NCBI GenBank assembly: GCA_021793055.1 | Contig: JAJYTL010000141.1 | Span: 1-8,001 of the forward strand | Source of the DNA: Pseudomonadota bacterium | GTDB lineage: Bacteria > Pseudomonadota > Alphaproteobacteria > Ferrovibrionales > Ferrovibrionaceae | Length of the DNA stretch: 8,001 nucleotides | Direction of reading: 5' to 3' | In this document: positions 1-6,134 of the stretch, piece by piece | Position numbering within the stretch: the first letter of the stretch is position 1 | Layout: the number at the start of each line of letters is the position of its first letter | Program-made: the position numbers and the translations under genes | Notes under the pieces: generated by a model | Databases searched by the model: none | What the model was told of the DNA's origin: nothing | The model's input: the letters and a program-made list of their open reading frames with translations, nothing else

Positions 1-1541
1 CCTTCGTCGAGCGCCTCGCCGGGGCCTTCGCGCTGGCGCTTTGGGACCCGGCGGCGGAGCGTCTGATTCTCGCGCGCGACCGCGCGGGCGAGCGGCCGCT
101 CTTCTTTACCCACGATGGCGAGGAGGGGAGCTTCGCCACCGAAATCGCCGCCCTCGCCGGCGGCGCGCGGGCGCCGTTTGCCTTCGATCGTGCGGCGCTT
201 GCCGGCTATATGCGTTTCGGCGTCTTTGTCGCGCCGACAAGCCCGTTCGCCGCGGTCGAGAAGGTACGGCCGGCCGAAATCGTCACCATCGACGCGGGCG
301 GCGTCAGACGGCAGCGCTACTGGCGCTGGGGTATCGTGGAACGGTCGAAACGGCCGCCGGCGCTCGAGGCCTTCGATCGCGTTTTTCGCGGCGCGGTGGA
401 GCGCCAGAGCGACGTCGACGTGCCGTTCGGTCTCTTCATCAGCGGCGGCGTCGATTCCTCCCTCGTTGCGGCCGTGGCGCGCGACCTCATGCCCGACGTG
501 CCGATGAGGTCCTATACGCTGCGGTTTCGCGAGAGTTCGTACGACGAGGGCGACTATGCCCTTGAGGTCGCGCGCCGTCTCGATATCGAGCCGGTTCCGG
601 TCTGGGTCGAGGCCGAGGCCTTCCCCGACGAGCTCAGGAAGTTGATCCGCCTGGTCGGCGAGCCGCTCGCCGATCCGGCCTGGATCCCGACCGCCTTGCT
701 TGCGCACCGTGCCGGCAAGGACGTTCCCTTGATCCTGGTGGGCGAAGGGGCGGATGAGCTTTTTGGCGGCTATCCGACCTATATCGGCGCCGTTCTCGGC
801 GAGGGCTACCGGCGGCTGCCGGCGGGTTTGCGCGCCGGCATGCGGAATTTAGTCGGCCGTTTGCCGCCGAGCGAAAAGAAGGTCACGCTGTCCTACCTTT
901 TGCGGCGGTTCGTCGACGCCGACACGGCGGACGGCTTTTCCCGCCACTTGCTGTGGACCTCGACCATCGCGCCCGAGCTTTTGCGGCGCCTCGGCGTGGC
1001 GCCGCCCGATCCGGTGGCGATGGTTCCGGCGGCGGGCGAGATTCTCGATCGCGTGCAGCAGCACGATCTCGAGACCCTGCTCGCCGAAGGGCTTCTGACC
1101 AAGGCCGACCGAGCCAGCATGAGCTCGGCGGTCGAGCTGCGCGCCCCGTTCCTCGATCGCGAGGTGATGGAATTCGCGGCCGGCCTGCCGCGCTCAGAGC
1201 GCGTCCGCGGCGTGACCACCAAGGCGTTCCTCAAGCGCTACGCGCTGAAATACCTGCCGCGCAACATCGTCTATCGGCGCAAGCGCGGTCTCTCGGTGCC
1301 GCTTGGTGGCTGGCTGCGGGGGCCTCTCGCGGACTGGGCCGCGGCGGCGCTTGGCGCGGAGCGCCTGAAGGACGCCGGCCTCGACCCGGCGGTTGCCCTG
1401 GCGCTCTTCGACGATCATCGCGCCTTTCGTGCCGACCACGCGCGGGCGCTGTGGACGCTGATCGTGCTGAGCGAGTGGGTCGACTGGGCGAAGAGCACAG
1501 GGTCGGCGGGCGCGGCCACGGCGCTTCAGATATCCGCCTGA
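1..1541 (+). CDS. asnB: Asparagine synthase (glutamine-hydrolysing), 5'-truncated by window edge
   Basis: This enzyme transfers glutamine-derived ammonia to aspartate with ATP, or to a related carboxylate in surface-polysaccharide variants, in the cytoplasm. The open frame runs from base 3 to the TGA at 1539-1541, giving 512 visible codons. No true start is present: the ATG at 210 lies inside the protein. Bases 3-209 encode the end of the N-terminal glutaminase domain (FVERLAGAFALALWD, then LARDRAGERPLFF). The catalytic Cys and roughly the first 100 residues lie outside the window, judging from a family length of about 600-640. The synthetase domain shows the PP-loop SGGVDSS (from 441), GEGADELFGGY (741-773), KADRASMSSAVELRAPFLD, and the late RRKRGLSVPLGGWLRGPL block. 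Nothing is broken. It ends 89 bp before a small facing frame. The family is certain; whether the product is free asparagine or a modified glycan is not decidable here. Confidence 0.93.
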   Translation, partial: FVERLAGAFALALWDPAAERLILARDRAGERPLFFTHDGEEGSFATEIAALAGGARAPFAFDRAALAGYMRFGVFVAPTSPFAAVEKVRPAEIVTIDAGGVRRQRYWRWGIVERSKRPPALEAFDRVFRGAVERQSDVDVPFGLFISGGVDSSLVAAVARDLMPDVPMRSYTLRFRESSYDEGDYALEVARRLDIEPVPVWVEAEAFPDELRKLIRLVGEPLADPAWIPTALLAHRAGKDVPLILVGEGADELFGGYPTYIGAVLGEGYRRLPAGLRAGMRNLVGRLPPSEKKVTLSYLLRRFVDADTADGFSRHLLWTSTIAPELLRRLGVAPPDPVAMVPAAGEILDRVQQHDLETLLAEGLLTKADRASMSSAVELRAPFLDREVMEFAAGLPRSERVRGVTTKAFLKRYALKYLPRNIVYRRKRGLSVPLGGWLRGPLADWAAAALGAERLKDAGLDPAVALALFDDHRAFRADHARALWTLIVLSEWVDWAKSTGSAGAATALQISA

Positions 1542-1630
1542 GGCAAGCTCGCAAGGCCGGCCGGCGGGCGGTCGCAAGCCCGGCGCGACGACGACGCGAT
1601 GGCTTCGGCTTCGAGCGGGGGGGCCCTGCG

Positions 1631-1807
1631 CTAGCGGCTTTGCGCCGGCACCTTAAGCGCCGGCGCGCTCCGCAGATCGGGACGGCCGCTGGTTTGCGCG
1701 GCTTGGAAATGATTCCGTGGGCTTGTCGCGACGGAAACCGCGAGGCCTGCGATCAAAGGCAACGAGATCAGGCCGGCTAAGGCAAAAAAACCGATAACCT
1801 TTCGCAT
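1631..1807 (-). CDS. Small hypothetical membrane or exported protein (58 aa)
   Basis: I do not recognise this protein. The frame starts at ATG (complement of 1805-1807) and stops at TAG (complement of 1631-1633). An AGGAGG Shine-Dalgarno (complement of 1816-1821) sits 8 nt before the ATG, and this is the main evidence that it is translated. The product begins MRKVIGFFALAGLISLPLIA and stays hydrophobic to about residue 27. It therefore looks like either a signal peptide or one membrane helix with a positively charged N-terminus. The remaining ~30 residues are polar, rich in Ala, Pro, Ser and Arg (for example SGRPDLRSAPALKVPAQSR). There is no cysteine, so no lipobox. It faces the asparagine synthetase gene and is divergent from lptG across a 387-bp gap. 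No homology is claimed. A chance frame is possible, but start, spacing and hydrophobic profile agree. Confidence 0.55.
   Translation of the reverse strand: MRKVIGFFALAGLISLPLIAGLAVSVATSPRNHFQAAQTSGRPDLRSAPALKVPAQSR
1642..1666. repeat. GC-rich perfect hairpin inside the small ORF
   Basis: GCGCCGGC (1642-1649) and GCCGGCGC (1659-1666) form an 8-bp perfect stem around a 9-nt loop. It lies about 100 bp past the asparagine synthetase stop and within the last codons of the facing small ORF. There is no T tract on either side, so an intrinsic terminator is not supported, although it could slow RNA polymerase or protect a 3' end. Confidence 0.35.
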
Positions 1808-2194
1808 CCACTCCCCCTCCTCATCAACTTAGGCCGCCCCACCGGGGCCGTTCGGGACGCGACGATAGCGCCGCAATATGTAACACAAACACGAGGAAAT
1901 GACCAAATACCTACGCCGGGATGACAAACAAAGTTGGCCGTTGCGGAAATCCGCCGGCCCGTCCTCGCCGACGGACCGGCGAGGACCGGTCGCGGTGCGA
2001 AGGAGTGGCGGATTGTCGCTATTCCGCTATTCTTGGCCGCGACGCGTTGGACGTGCGCGGCGCAATGCCGGGAGAGCGCCCGCCGCGCATGCATGCCACG
2101 CGCCAAGTTATCGAAACGTTAATCGTTTGATCCAGAGAGATGTGAGGTCGAATCATGGAGGTTCGATCTCGCCCGAGGGCGGAGAGCAGTCGCC
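1808..2194. other. Intergenic region between small ORF and lptG (387 bp)
   Basis: This gap separates two divergent genes and should hold both promoters. The part at 1875-1935 is richer in A and T than its surroundings. On the minus strand it offers only weak -35/-10 matches (for example TTGGTC and TACATA 18 nt apart) for the small ORF. A second AT-rich patch at 2107-2130 precedes lptG and contains the dyad listed separately. Short open frames at 1921-2130 and 1934-2122 lack a credible start with a ribosome binding site, so I do not call them. No RNA gene is recognised. Confidence 0.5.
2114..2128. promoter_or_regulatory. AAACG-N5-CGTTT dyad upstream of lptG
   Basis: AAACG (2114-2118) and CGTTT (2124-2128) form a perfect 5-bp inverted repeat around TTAAT. 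It lies in an AT-rich patch 67-81 nt before the lptG start. Position and composition fit a promoter or operator region, but the arms are short and no regulator is identified. Confidence 0.25.
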
Positions 2195-3289
2195 ATGTAT
2201 TTGTCGCGAACGTTTTCGTTTTATATGGCGCGCCAGTTCTTTTCCGGCATCCTGGTCGTTTTCGCCGCCTTGGTGGTGGTGGCGCAGAGCGCCGATTTCG
2301 TCGAGATTTTGCGTCGGGCTTCCGGGCATTCGCAAATCGGCTTCGGCGTCGTTCTCGAGATGTCGCTGCTCGAGCTGCCGTCGCTCGCCTTGCGTCTGAT
2401 GTCGTTTGCGGTGCTTTTCGGCAGTATGCTGACGCTGACCCGCCTGACCCGCAATCAGGAACTCGTGGTGGCGCGCGCCGCAGGCATTTCGGTTTGGCAG
2501 TTCCTGCTGCCGGGCTTGGTGTTGGCGGCGCTCATCGGGGTTGTCACGGTGACCGTGTTCAACCCCATCTCAACCGCCATGACGGCGCATTTCCAGCAGC
2601 TCGAAGCACGCTATTTCCAAGGGAAGACTAGCCTGCTTTCGGTGTCAGAGAACGGCCTCTGGCTGCGTGAGGTGGGGCCGAGCGGCGGTTCGGTGGTGCA
2701 TGCGCTGCGCGCCGCCGACAACGGCCGCGACCTGTCGGACGTGACCATCTTCCTGTTTCATGGCCAGGATCAGTTCGCCGGCCGGATCGATGCCGCGGCA
2801 GCGGTTCTGAAATTCGGGTATTGGGAACTCAAGAATGCGCGGGTCATGCTGCCCGGCGAGCCGGGCAAACTCTATCCGGACTATCGGTTGCCAACCGCCC
2901 TGACCTTAAGCCAGATCGAGGACAGCTTCGCCGCGCCAGGCTCGCTTTCCTTTTGGCGTTTGCCCGGATTCATCCATATGCTGCAGCGGAACGGCTTTTC
3001 CGCCGTGCGCCATCAGCTGCGGTGGAACGAATTGATGTCGCTGCCGTTGCTGCTGGTCGCCATGGTCTTGATCGCTACGGCGTTTTCGCTCCGGCTCTCG
3101 CGCCAGGGCGGCATCGGGGTGCTTTTGTCCGGCGGCGTGATCGCCGGTTTCGTTCTGTACTTTCTGTCGAGCCTCGTTTTCGAACTCGGTCGCGTCGGCA
3201 GCATTCCGGTTTTGCTCGCGGCCTGGACGCCGGCCGGGGTCAGCACGCTCCTTGGCGTCACCAGCGTGCTTTATACCGAAGACGGTTAA
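2195..3289 (+). CDS. lptG: LPS export ABC transporter permease LptG
   Basis: LptG is one of the two inner-membrane permeases (with LptF) of the LptB2FG transporter. That complex extracts lipopolysaccharide from the inner membrane and feeds it to the LptC/A/D bridge. The 364-residue length is normal for the YjgP/YjgQ family. Predicted membrane helices lie at about 14-34, 62-82 and 101-122, then a periplasmic beta-rich region at about 125-275, then helices at about 282-300, 306-328 and 335-357. The segment LTRLTRNQELVVARAAGIS (81-99) is the cytoplasmic coupling helix that contacts the LptB ATPase. LWLRE, SFWRLPGFI, MVLIATAFSLR and the terminal EDG are typical of alphaproteobacterial LptG rather than LptF. 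GGAGAG at 2181-2186 sits 8 nt before ATG, fixing the start. Unusually, no lptF lies immediately upstream. The next gene downstream is a PilZ protein 81 bp away. Confidence 0.9.
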   Translation: MYLSRTFSFYMARQFFSGILVVFAALVVVAQSADFVEILRRASGHSQIGFGVVLEMSLLELPSLALRLMSFAVLFGSMLTLTRLTRNQELVVARAAGISVWQFLLPGLVLAALIGVVTVTVFNPISTAMTAHFQQLEARYFQGKTSLLSVSENGLWLREVGPSGGSVVHALRAADNGRDLSDVTIFLFHGQDQFAGRIDAAAAVLKFGYWELKNARVMLPGEPGKLYPDYRLPTALTLSQIEDSFAAPGSLSFWRLPGFIHMLQRNGFSAVRHQLRWNELMSLPLLLVAMVLIATAFSLRLSRQGGIGVLLSGGVIAGFVLYFLSSLVFELGRVGSIPVLLAAWTPAGVSTLLGVTSVLYTEDG

Positions 3290-3318
3290 TCGTCGGTTTC
3301 CGAAACTCCGGCCGTGGC

Positions 3319-3344
3319 TTGACGTATTGTTTTGACGTATTGTT
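3319..3344 (+). repeat. Perfect 13-bp tandem repeat, probable promoter of the PilZ gene
   Basis: TTGACGTATTGTT occurs twice head to tail (3319-3331 and 3332-3344) with no mismatch. Each copy begins with TTGACG, a good -35 match. Using the first copy as -35, TGTTAA at 3341-3346 is a fair -10 with 16-bp spacing, which would start RNA about 18 nt before the PilZ ATG at 3371. The duplication could equally be a paired binding site for a regulator, or a recent slippage copy. Confidence 0.5.
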
Positions 3345-3370
3345 AAGACACTGCCGGCGATGATCCGCGG

Positions 3371-3727
3371 ATGTCGCTCGAAACACAAGAGGGCGCGGTT
3401 CTCCCAGGCGTGATCCGCCGCTGGGTCCGGTGGTTTGACCGTAGGCGGCATCCTCGGGTGTGCCACCGACCGCTGCGTCTGTGGGTCGAGGGGAAAGCTT
3501 ACGAAACCCTGGACTGGTCGGCCAGCGGAGCCCGCATCAATGCTGCCCGGACGGCGTTGGCGGTGGGGGATTTTTTCGCCGGGACGATCGAGGCGATCGG
3601 CAGCGAAGGGCCGGGTCAGTTCACCGCCGAGGTGGTTCGCCGCGACGCCGCGGGCGAAATCGGTTTCCGCTTTATCGAGGTCTCCGCCTTGACGTTGCTC
3701 GCCATGCAGGGGCTGGAGGCGTCCTGA
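3371..3727 (+). CDS. PilZ domain protein, probable c-di-GMP receptor
   Basis: This is a 118-residue protein made almost entirely of one PilZ domain, the usual cytoplasmic sensor of the second messenger c-di-GMP. Both ligand motifs are intact: RRHPR (25-29) matches R-x-x-x-R, and DWSASG (48-53) matches D/N-x-S-x-x-G. IGFRFIE near 97-103 is the usual closing strand. The output partner (flagella, polysaccharide or another process) cannot be told. A stop codon at 3344-3346 closes the frame upstream, so ATG 3371 is the first possible ATG start. Its ribosome binding site is poor, which suggests weak or leader-independent translation. It lies 81 bp after lptG with its own likely promoter in the tandem repeat. 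Its stop is 6 bp from the end of the convergent IclR gene. Confidence 0.85.
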   Translation: MSLETQEGAVLPGVIRRWVRWFDRRRHPRVCHRPLRLWVEGKAYETLDWSASGARINAARTALAVGDFFAGTIEAIGSEGPGQFTAEVVRRDAAGEIGFRFIEVSALTLLAMQGLEAS

Positions 3728-3733
3728 GGCCGA

Positions 3734-3747
3734 TCAGCGGCCGCTGA
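3734..3747. repeat. 14-bp perfect palindrome at the convergent PilZ/IclR gene ends
   Basis: TCAGCGGCCGCTGA reads the same on both strands and contains the IclR gene's own stop codon (complement of 3734-3736). It falls exactly where the two convergent genes meet. It has no T tract, so calling it a terminator is speculative. Confidence 0.35.
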
Positions 3748-4519
3748 GCGCGTGCGAAATCGAGGCTGCGGCCTCGCGCAGCACCGGCAGGAAACGGGTC
3801 GCGAGGTCTTCGGCGCTGGTGCGGTTGGTGTGGGTCGAGCAGTTGATTGCCGCGACCACTTGCTTTTTGTAGTCGCGGATCGGCACCGCGATCGAGCGCA
3901 GCCCCTCTTCGAGTTCCTGATCCAGAACCGCGTATTGCTGCTTGGCGACCTCCGCCAGAATGCGCCGGATCTCGCCTTCGTCCACCACGGTATGGGGCGT
4001 CCACCGTTTCAAGGTGGCGGCGCGGAAATACGCGTCGAGATGGGCCGGCGACAGGCTGGCGAGAAGCACGCGGCCCATTGAGGTGGCATAGGCGGGAAGG
4101 CGGCTGCCGACCGTGAGCGCGATGGTCATGATGCGCTTGGTCGGTACGCGGACCACGTAAACGACGTCGCTCCCGTCCAACACCGAAGCCGAGCAGCTCT
4201 CGTGCAGCTCGCTGACCACGCGCTCCATAAAGGGCTCCGCGATCTCGGCGATGTTCATCGACGAGAGATAGGCGTAGCCGAGACAAAGAACACGCGGCTT
4301 CAAGCCGAAATACTTGCCGTCGAACCCGACATAGCCGAGGTCGCGCAGGGTGTGCAGGAAGCGCCGCGCCGTGGCCCGTGTCAGGCCGGTGCGAACCGCG
4401 ACATCGCTTAAGGTCAACTCGCGCCGCTCGTTTGAAAAGGCCTCGATCACGGCAAGCCCGCGCGCGAGCGATTGCACAAAATCCGGCGTATTTTTCGTTT
4501 TGACGGCGGCGTCTGCCAT
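3734..4519 (-). CDS. IclR-family transcriptional regulator (PcaR/PobR-like)
   Basis: This is a DNA-binding regulator of the IclR family, whose PcaR/PobR/PcaU branch controls aromatic-acid catabolism through the beta-ketoadipate pathway. The N-terminal winged helix-turn-helix spans about residues 13-75 (DFVQSLARGLAVIEAFSN, then LTLSDVAVRTGLTRATARRF). The effector domain fills about 80-258, including LPAYATSMGRVLLASL and SIAVPIRD. The 261-residue length is normal. I start at ATG (complement of 4517-4519), preceded by AGGAAC (complement of 4530-4535) at 10-nt spacing. A longer version would need TTG at 4546 and would run into the palindrome at 4547-4565. No aromatic-degradation or other obvious target gene is in the window, so the effector and regulon are unknown. 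The close resemblance of the first domain to PcaR is my reading, not a search result. Confidence 0.88.
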   Translation of the reverse strand: MADAAVKTKNTPDFVQSLARGLAVIEAFSNERRELTLSDVAVRTGLTRATARRFLHTLRDLGYVGFDGKYFGLKPRVLCLGYAYLSSMNIAEIAEPFMERVVSELHESCSASVLDGSDVVYVVRVPTKRIMTIALTVGSRLPAYATSMGRVLLASLSPAHLDAYFRAATLKRWTPHTVVDEGEIRRILAEVAKQQYAVLDQELEEGLRSIAVPIRDYKKQVVAAINCSTHTNRTSAEDLATRFLPVLREAAASISHALSGR

Positions 4520-4546
4520 CTTTGATTTTGTTCCTATTACAAACAA

Positions 4547-4565
4547 ATGTTCTTAGATCGAACAT
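4547..4565. promoter_or_regulatory. Putative IclR-type operator upstream of the regulator gene
   Basis: ATGTTCTTAGATCGAACAT has perfect 6-bp arms (ATGTTC and GAACAT) around a 7-bp centre. On the minus strand it reads TGTTCGAT..., resembling the GTTCGAT half-site described for PcaR/PobR-type regulators. It lies 28-46 nt upstream of the chosen ATG, where a bound regulator could block its own promoter. Autoregulation is an inference. Confidence 0.55.
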
Positions 4566-4868
4566 CTATCTGGCGCGGCACGAAATGTCAAGCACGAGCA
4601 AGGCGGCAGGCGGCATGAGACCGGCCCGCGCGGCCCATGCGTTACCGCTGGCGCGCCGGCAAGCCGGTTGGCGCCGAAGATCGGGCCGGACACTAGAGGT
4701 TGCCTTCGCTACGAGGGTGCTCACGGCTTTGCCGACAAACCAGATGCCATTGCTTCGGTGGGTCATCCGAGCCGCGGCCAAGGCCTAAGTTCTTCGACCG
4801 CAGGGCTCCGGCGGCCGTTCTTCTTGCCGCCCAGTTGGCCGTCGCCAGCGGATCGCGGCGCGCCTCGT

Positions 4869-4902
4869 CTTACGTGGAATCCCGTAGGGAGATTTCCTTA
4901 AG
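4869..4902. promoter_or_regulatory. Imperfect dyad upstream of the FixK-like gene
   Basis: The left arm CTTACGTGGAATC (4869-4881) and the right arm GATTTCCTTAAG (4891-4902) are imperfect reverse complements around CCGTAGGGA. The block ends 92 nt before the gene start. Its CTTACGT/TTAAGTA ends and GGAAT/ATTTCC inner parts remind me of sites used by FixJ/NarL-class response regulators in alphaproteobacterial fixK promoters, but I cannot verify a consensus from memory. Confidence 0.35.
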
Positions 4903-4983
4903 TACAAAACCGAATTCCGGCGGTGGGGAAGACGCGCGATGCTGCCTTCGTCGCTGATCCGAACTGGGCCAGCGAAAAAAAAA

Positions 4984-4989
4984 GGAGGG
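4984..4989 (+). promoter_or_regulatory. Shine-Dalgarno deciding the FixK-like start
   Basis: GGAGGG follows a run of nine A residues and lies 5 nt before the ATG at 4995. This favours ATG 4995 over the earlier in-frame start at 4923, which would add 24 residues, and over the ATG at 5007. Confidence 0.7.
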
Positions 4990-4994
4990 ATGCG

Positions 4995-5834
4995 ATGTCG
5001 CGTGCCATGTTCTCGACAAGCTATTCTGCCGCGAAAGCCCCGAACGGCGGGGCGCAGGGCCTCCTTTCGGGCGAGCGGCAAGCCGCGAATGTTTGCGCTG
5101 CGATTCTGGCCGAAGATATCGGCTATATGACGAAGATCGCGGTGTCGCAGCATTTCAGCGCCGGCCAAACCCTGCTGAACGAGGGAGAGCCTGCGTCGCG
5201 CTTCGCCATCATCGGCGAGGGCGCGGTTAAAATCTACAAGCTGATGCTGGACGGGCGGCGCCAGATTACGGGCTTCCTGTTCGCGGGGGATCTTCTCGGC
5301 CTCACCTTCGCGCCTGATTACAGCTATAGCGCGGAGGCCTTGGGCGAGGTGCGGCTCCATCGGTTGCCGCGCCAGCAGTTCGAGCGCTTGCTCGACGAGC
5401 GCCCGGCCATGGCGCGGCATTTTCTCGCCCTGGCGTCGACCGAGCTTGCGGCGGCGCAGACGCAGATGGTGTTGCTCGGGCGCAAAAGCGCCGACGAGAA
5501 GATCGCCTCCTTCGTGCTCATGCTGTCGGACCGCGAGCTTAGCCGAGACCGTAACGGCCGCACCATCGACCTGCCGATGACGCGGACCGACATCGCCGAC
5601 TACCTCGGTCTCACCACGGAAACCGTAAGCCGCACGTTTACGCGCCTAAAGAACCGCGGCTGGATCGCGCTCGAAACGGCGGGGTTGATCACGATCCTCG
5701 ATCGTGACGCGTTGGCCAACTTGGCCGAAGGCGGCGACATGCCGGAAACGGGTGGTCGCGTTTTCGCCAGCCCTGGCTTCGGGGCTCGGCCCATCCTTCG
5801 TTCTTCCCATCGTCACGAGGTTCGAGCCGCCTGA
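4995..5834 (+). CDS. Crp/FNR-family transcriptional regulator, FixK-like
   Basis: This is a dimeric DNA-binding activator of the Crp/FNR superfamily. The 279-residue chain has an N-terminal cyclic-nucleotide-type beta barrel at about 45-140 (FSAGQTLLNEGEPASRF, GAVKIYKLMLDGRRQITGF), a dimer helix at about 141-165 and a C-terminal helix-turn-helix at about 190-225. The recognition helix contains E209, S212 and R213 (TTETVSRTFTRLKNRG), the E-x-x-S-R signature of FNR/FixK proteins that bind TTGA-N6-TCAA. The only cysteine is C34, so the oxygen-labile iron-sulfur cluster of true FNR/FnrN is absent, as in FixK. Such proteins are usually controlled by their synthesis. A tail of about 30 residues after the usual end (from ~248) is Gly/Arg/Ser rich and unassigned. 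A matching box lies upstream of the usp gene at 7066-7079. It converges on the usp gene. Confidence 0.88.
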   Translation: MSRAMFSTSYSAAKAPNGGAQGLLSGERQAANVCAAILAEDIGYMTKIAVSQHFSAGQTLLNEGEPASRFAIIGEGAVKIYKLMLDGRRQITGFLFAGDLLGLTFAPDYSYSAEALGEVRLHRLPRQQFERLLDERPAMARHFLALASTELAAAQTQMVLLGRKSADEKIASFVLMLSDRELSRDRNGRTIDLPMTRTDIADYLGLTTETVSRTFTRLKNRGWIALETAGLITILDRDALANLAEGGDMPETGGRVFASPGFGARPILRSSHRHEVRAA

Positions 5835-6134
5835 GGCCGCAAGGCAAACCCGGCGCTAGCCTTCCTGCTCGGCCGGCGCCGGCCCTGTCGGTGGTCTACG
5901 CCCGGACCGGGGTTCTCCCCAGGGCGTGCTCCCCGGCCGCGCCGCGACGGAGCGCCGTGGTGTGGTCGTGATTTGACGTCGTCGGGCGGCGGGCGGAAGG
6001 CCAGGGCGACGGACGCGCTTTGAAGCGGAGTGCCGGTCCGCGGCCAGATGCGTGACCTGGCCCGTGAACACGCCGCCAGCGCGGGACACGTTCACAGGCT
6101 TTGGTCACACCGGACGTTCGGCCCCGCGAAGCCC
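5835..6134. other. Convergent intergenic region, no gene seen (300 bp)
   Basis: This very GC-rich gap lies between the ends of the FixK-like and usp genes. It contains a 14-bp perfect palindrome, GGCCGGCGCCGGCC, at 5871-5884. No stem with a T tract is visible, so termination here is probably Rho-dependent or not recognisable. The minus frame at 5856-6095 would need a GTG start without a ribosome binding site and is Arg/Pro rich, so I leave it out. Confidence 0.5.

Larger units (their letters stand above)
4566..4994. other. Non-coding stretch between IclR and FixK-like genes
   Basis: About 430 bp with no convincing gene. The frame at 4566-4781 (-) has low-complexity Ala/Arg-rich content and no ribosome binding site. 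A GC-rich imperfect hairpin occurs at 4650-4675 (outer arms GGCGC and GCGCC). The region holds a dyad at 4869-4902 and an A9 run plus AGGAGGG directly before the FixK-like gene. It should carry the promoters of both divergent regulators. Confidence 0.5.

Noticed and set aside
953..1780. Long plus-strand frame (275 codons) overlapping the asparagine synthetase
   Set aside because: It is Arg/Ala-rich, overlaps conserved synthetase motifs in another frame, and has no ribosome binding site. It is a GC-content shadow.
1777..2106. 109-codon minus-strand frame overlapping the small ORF's ribosome binding site
   Set aside because: It runs across the AGGAGG and promoter region of the better-supported 58-codon frame and shows no domain.
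1934..2122. Possible small exported protein (IVAIPLFLAAT followed by cysteines) before lptG
   Set aside because: The only in-frame starts are TTG at 1934 or ATT after an AAGGAG. No standard start with good spacing, and the tail is Arg/Cys rich without pattern.
3672..4565. 297-codon minus-strand frame overlapping the IclR gene
   Set aside because: The other frame has a full IclR winged helix and effector domain. This one is an Arg-rich shadow and would read through the palindromic operator.
4566..4781. 71-codon minus-strand frame between the two regulators
   Set aside because: There is no Shine-Dalgarno, the Ala/Arg-rich composition is typical of chance frames, and no domain is visible.
5871..5884. 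GGCCGGCGCCGGCC palindrome as a terminator for the FixK-like gene
   Set aside because: It has no loop-forming centre and no T tract. Such palindromes are expected in DNA of this GC content.
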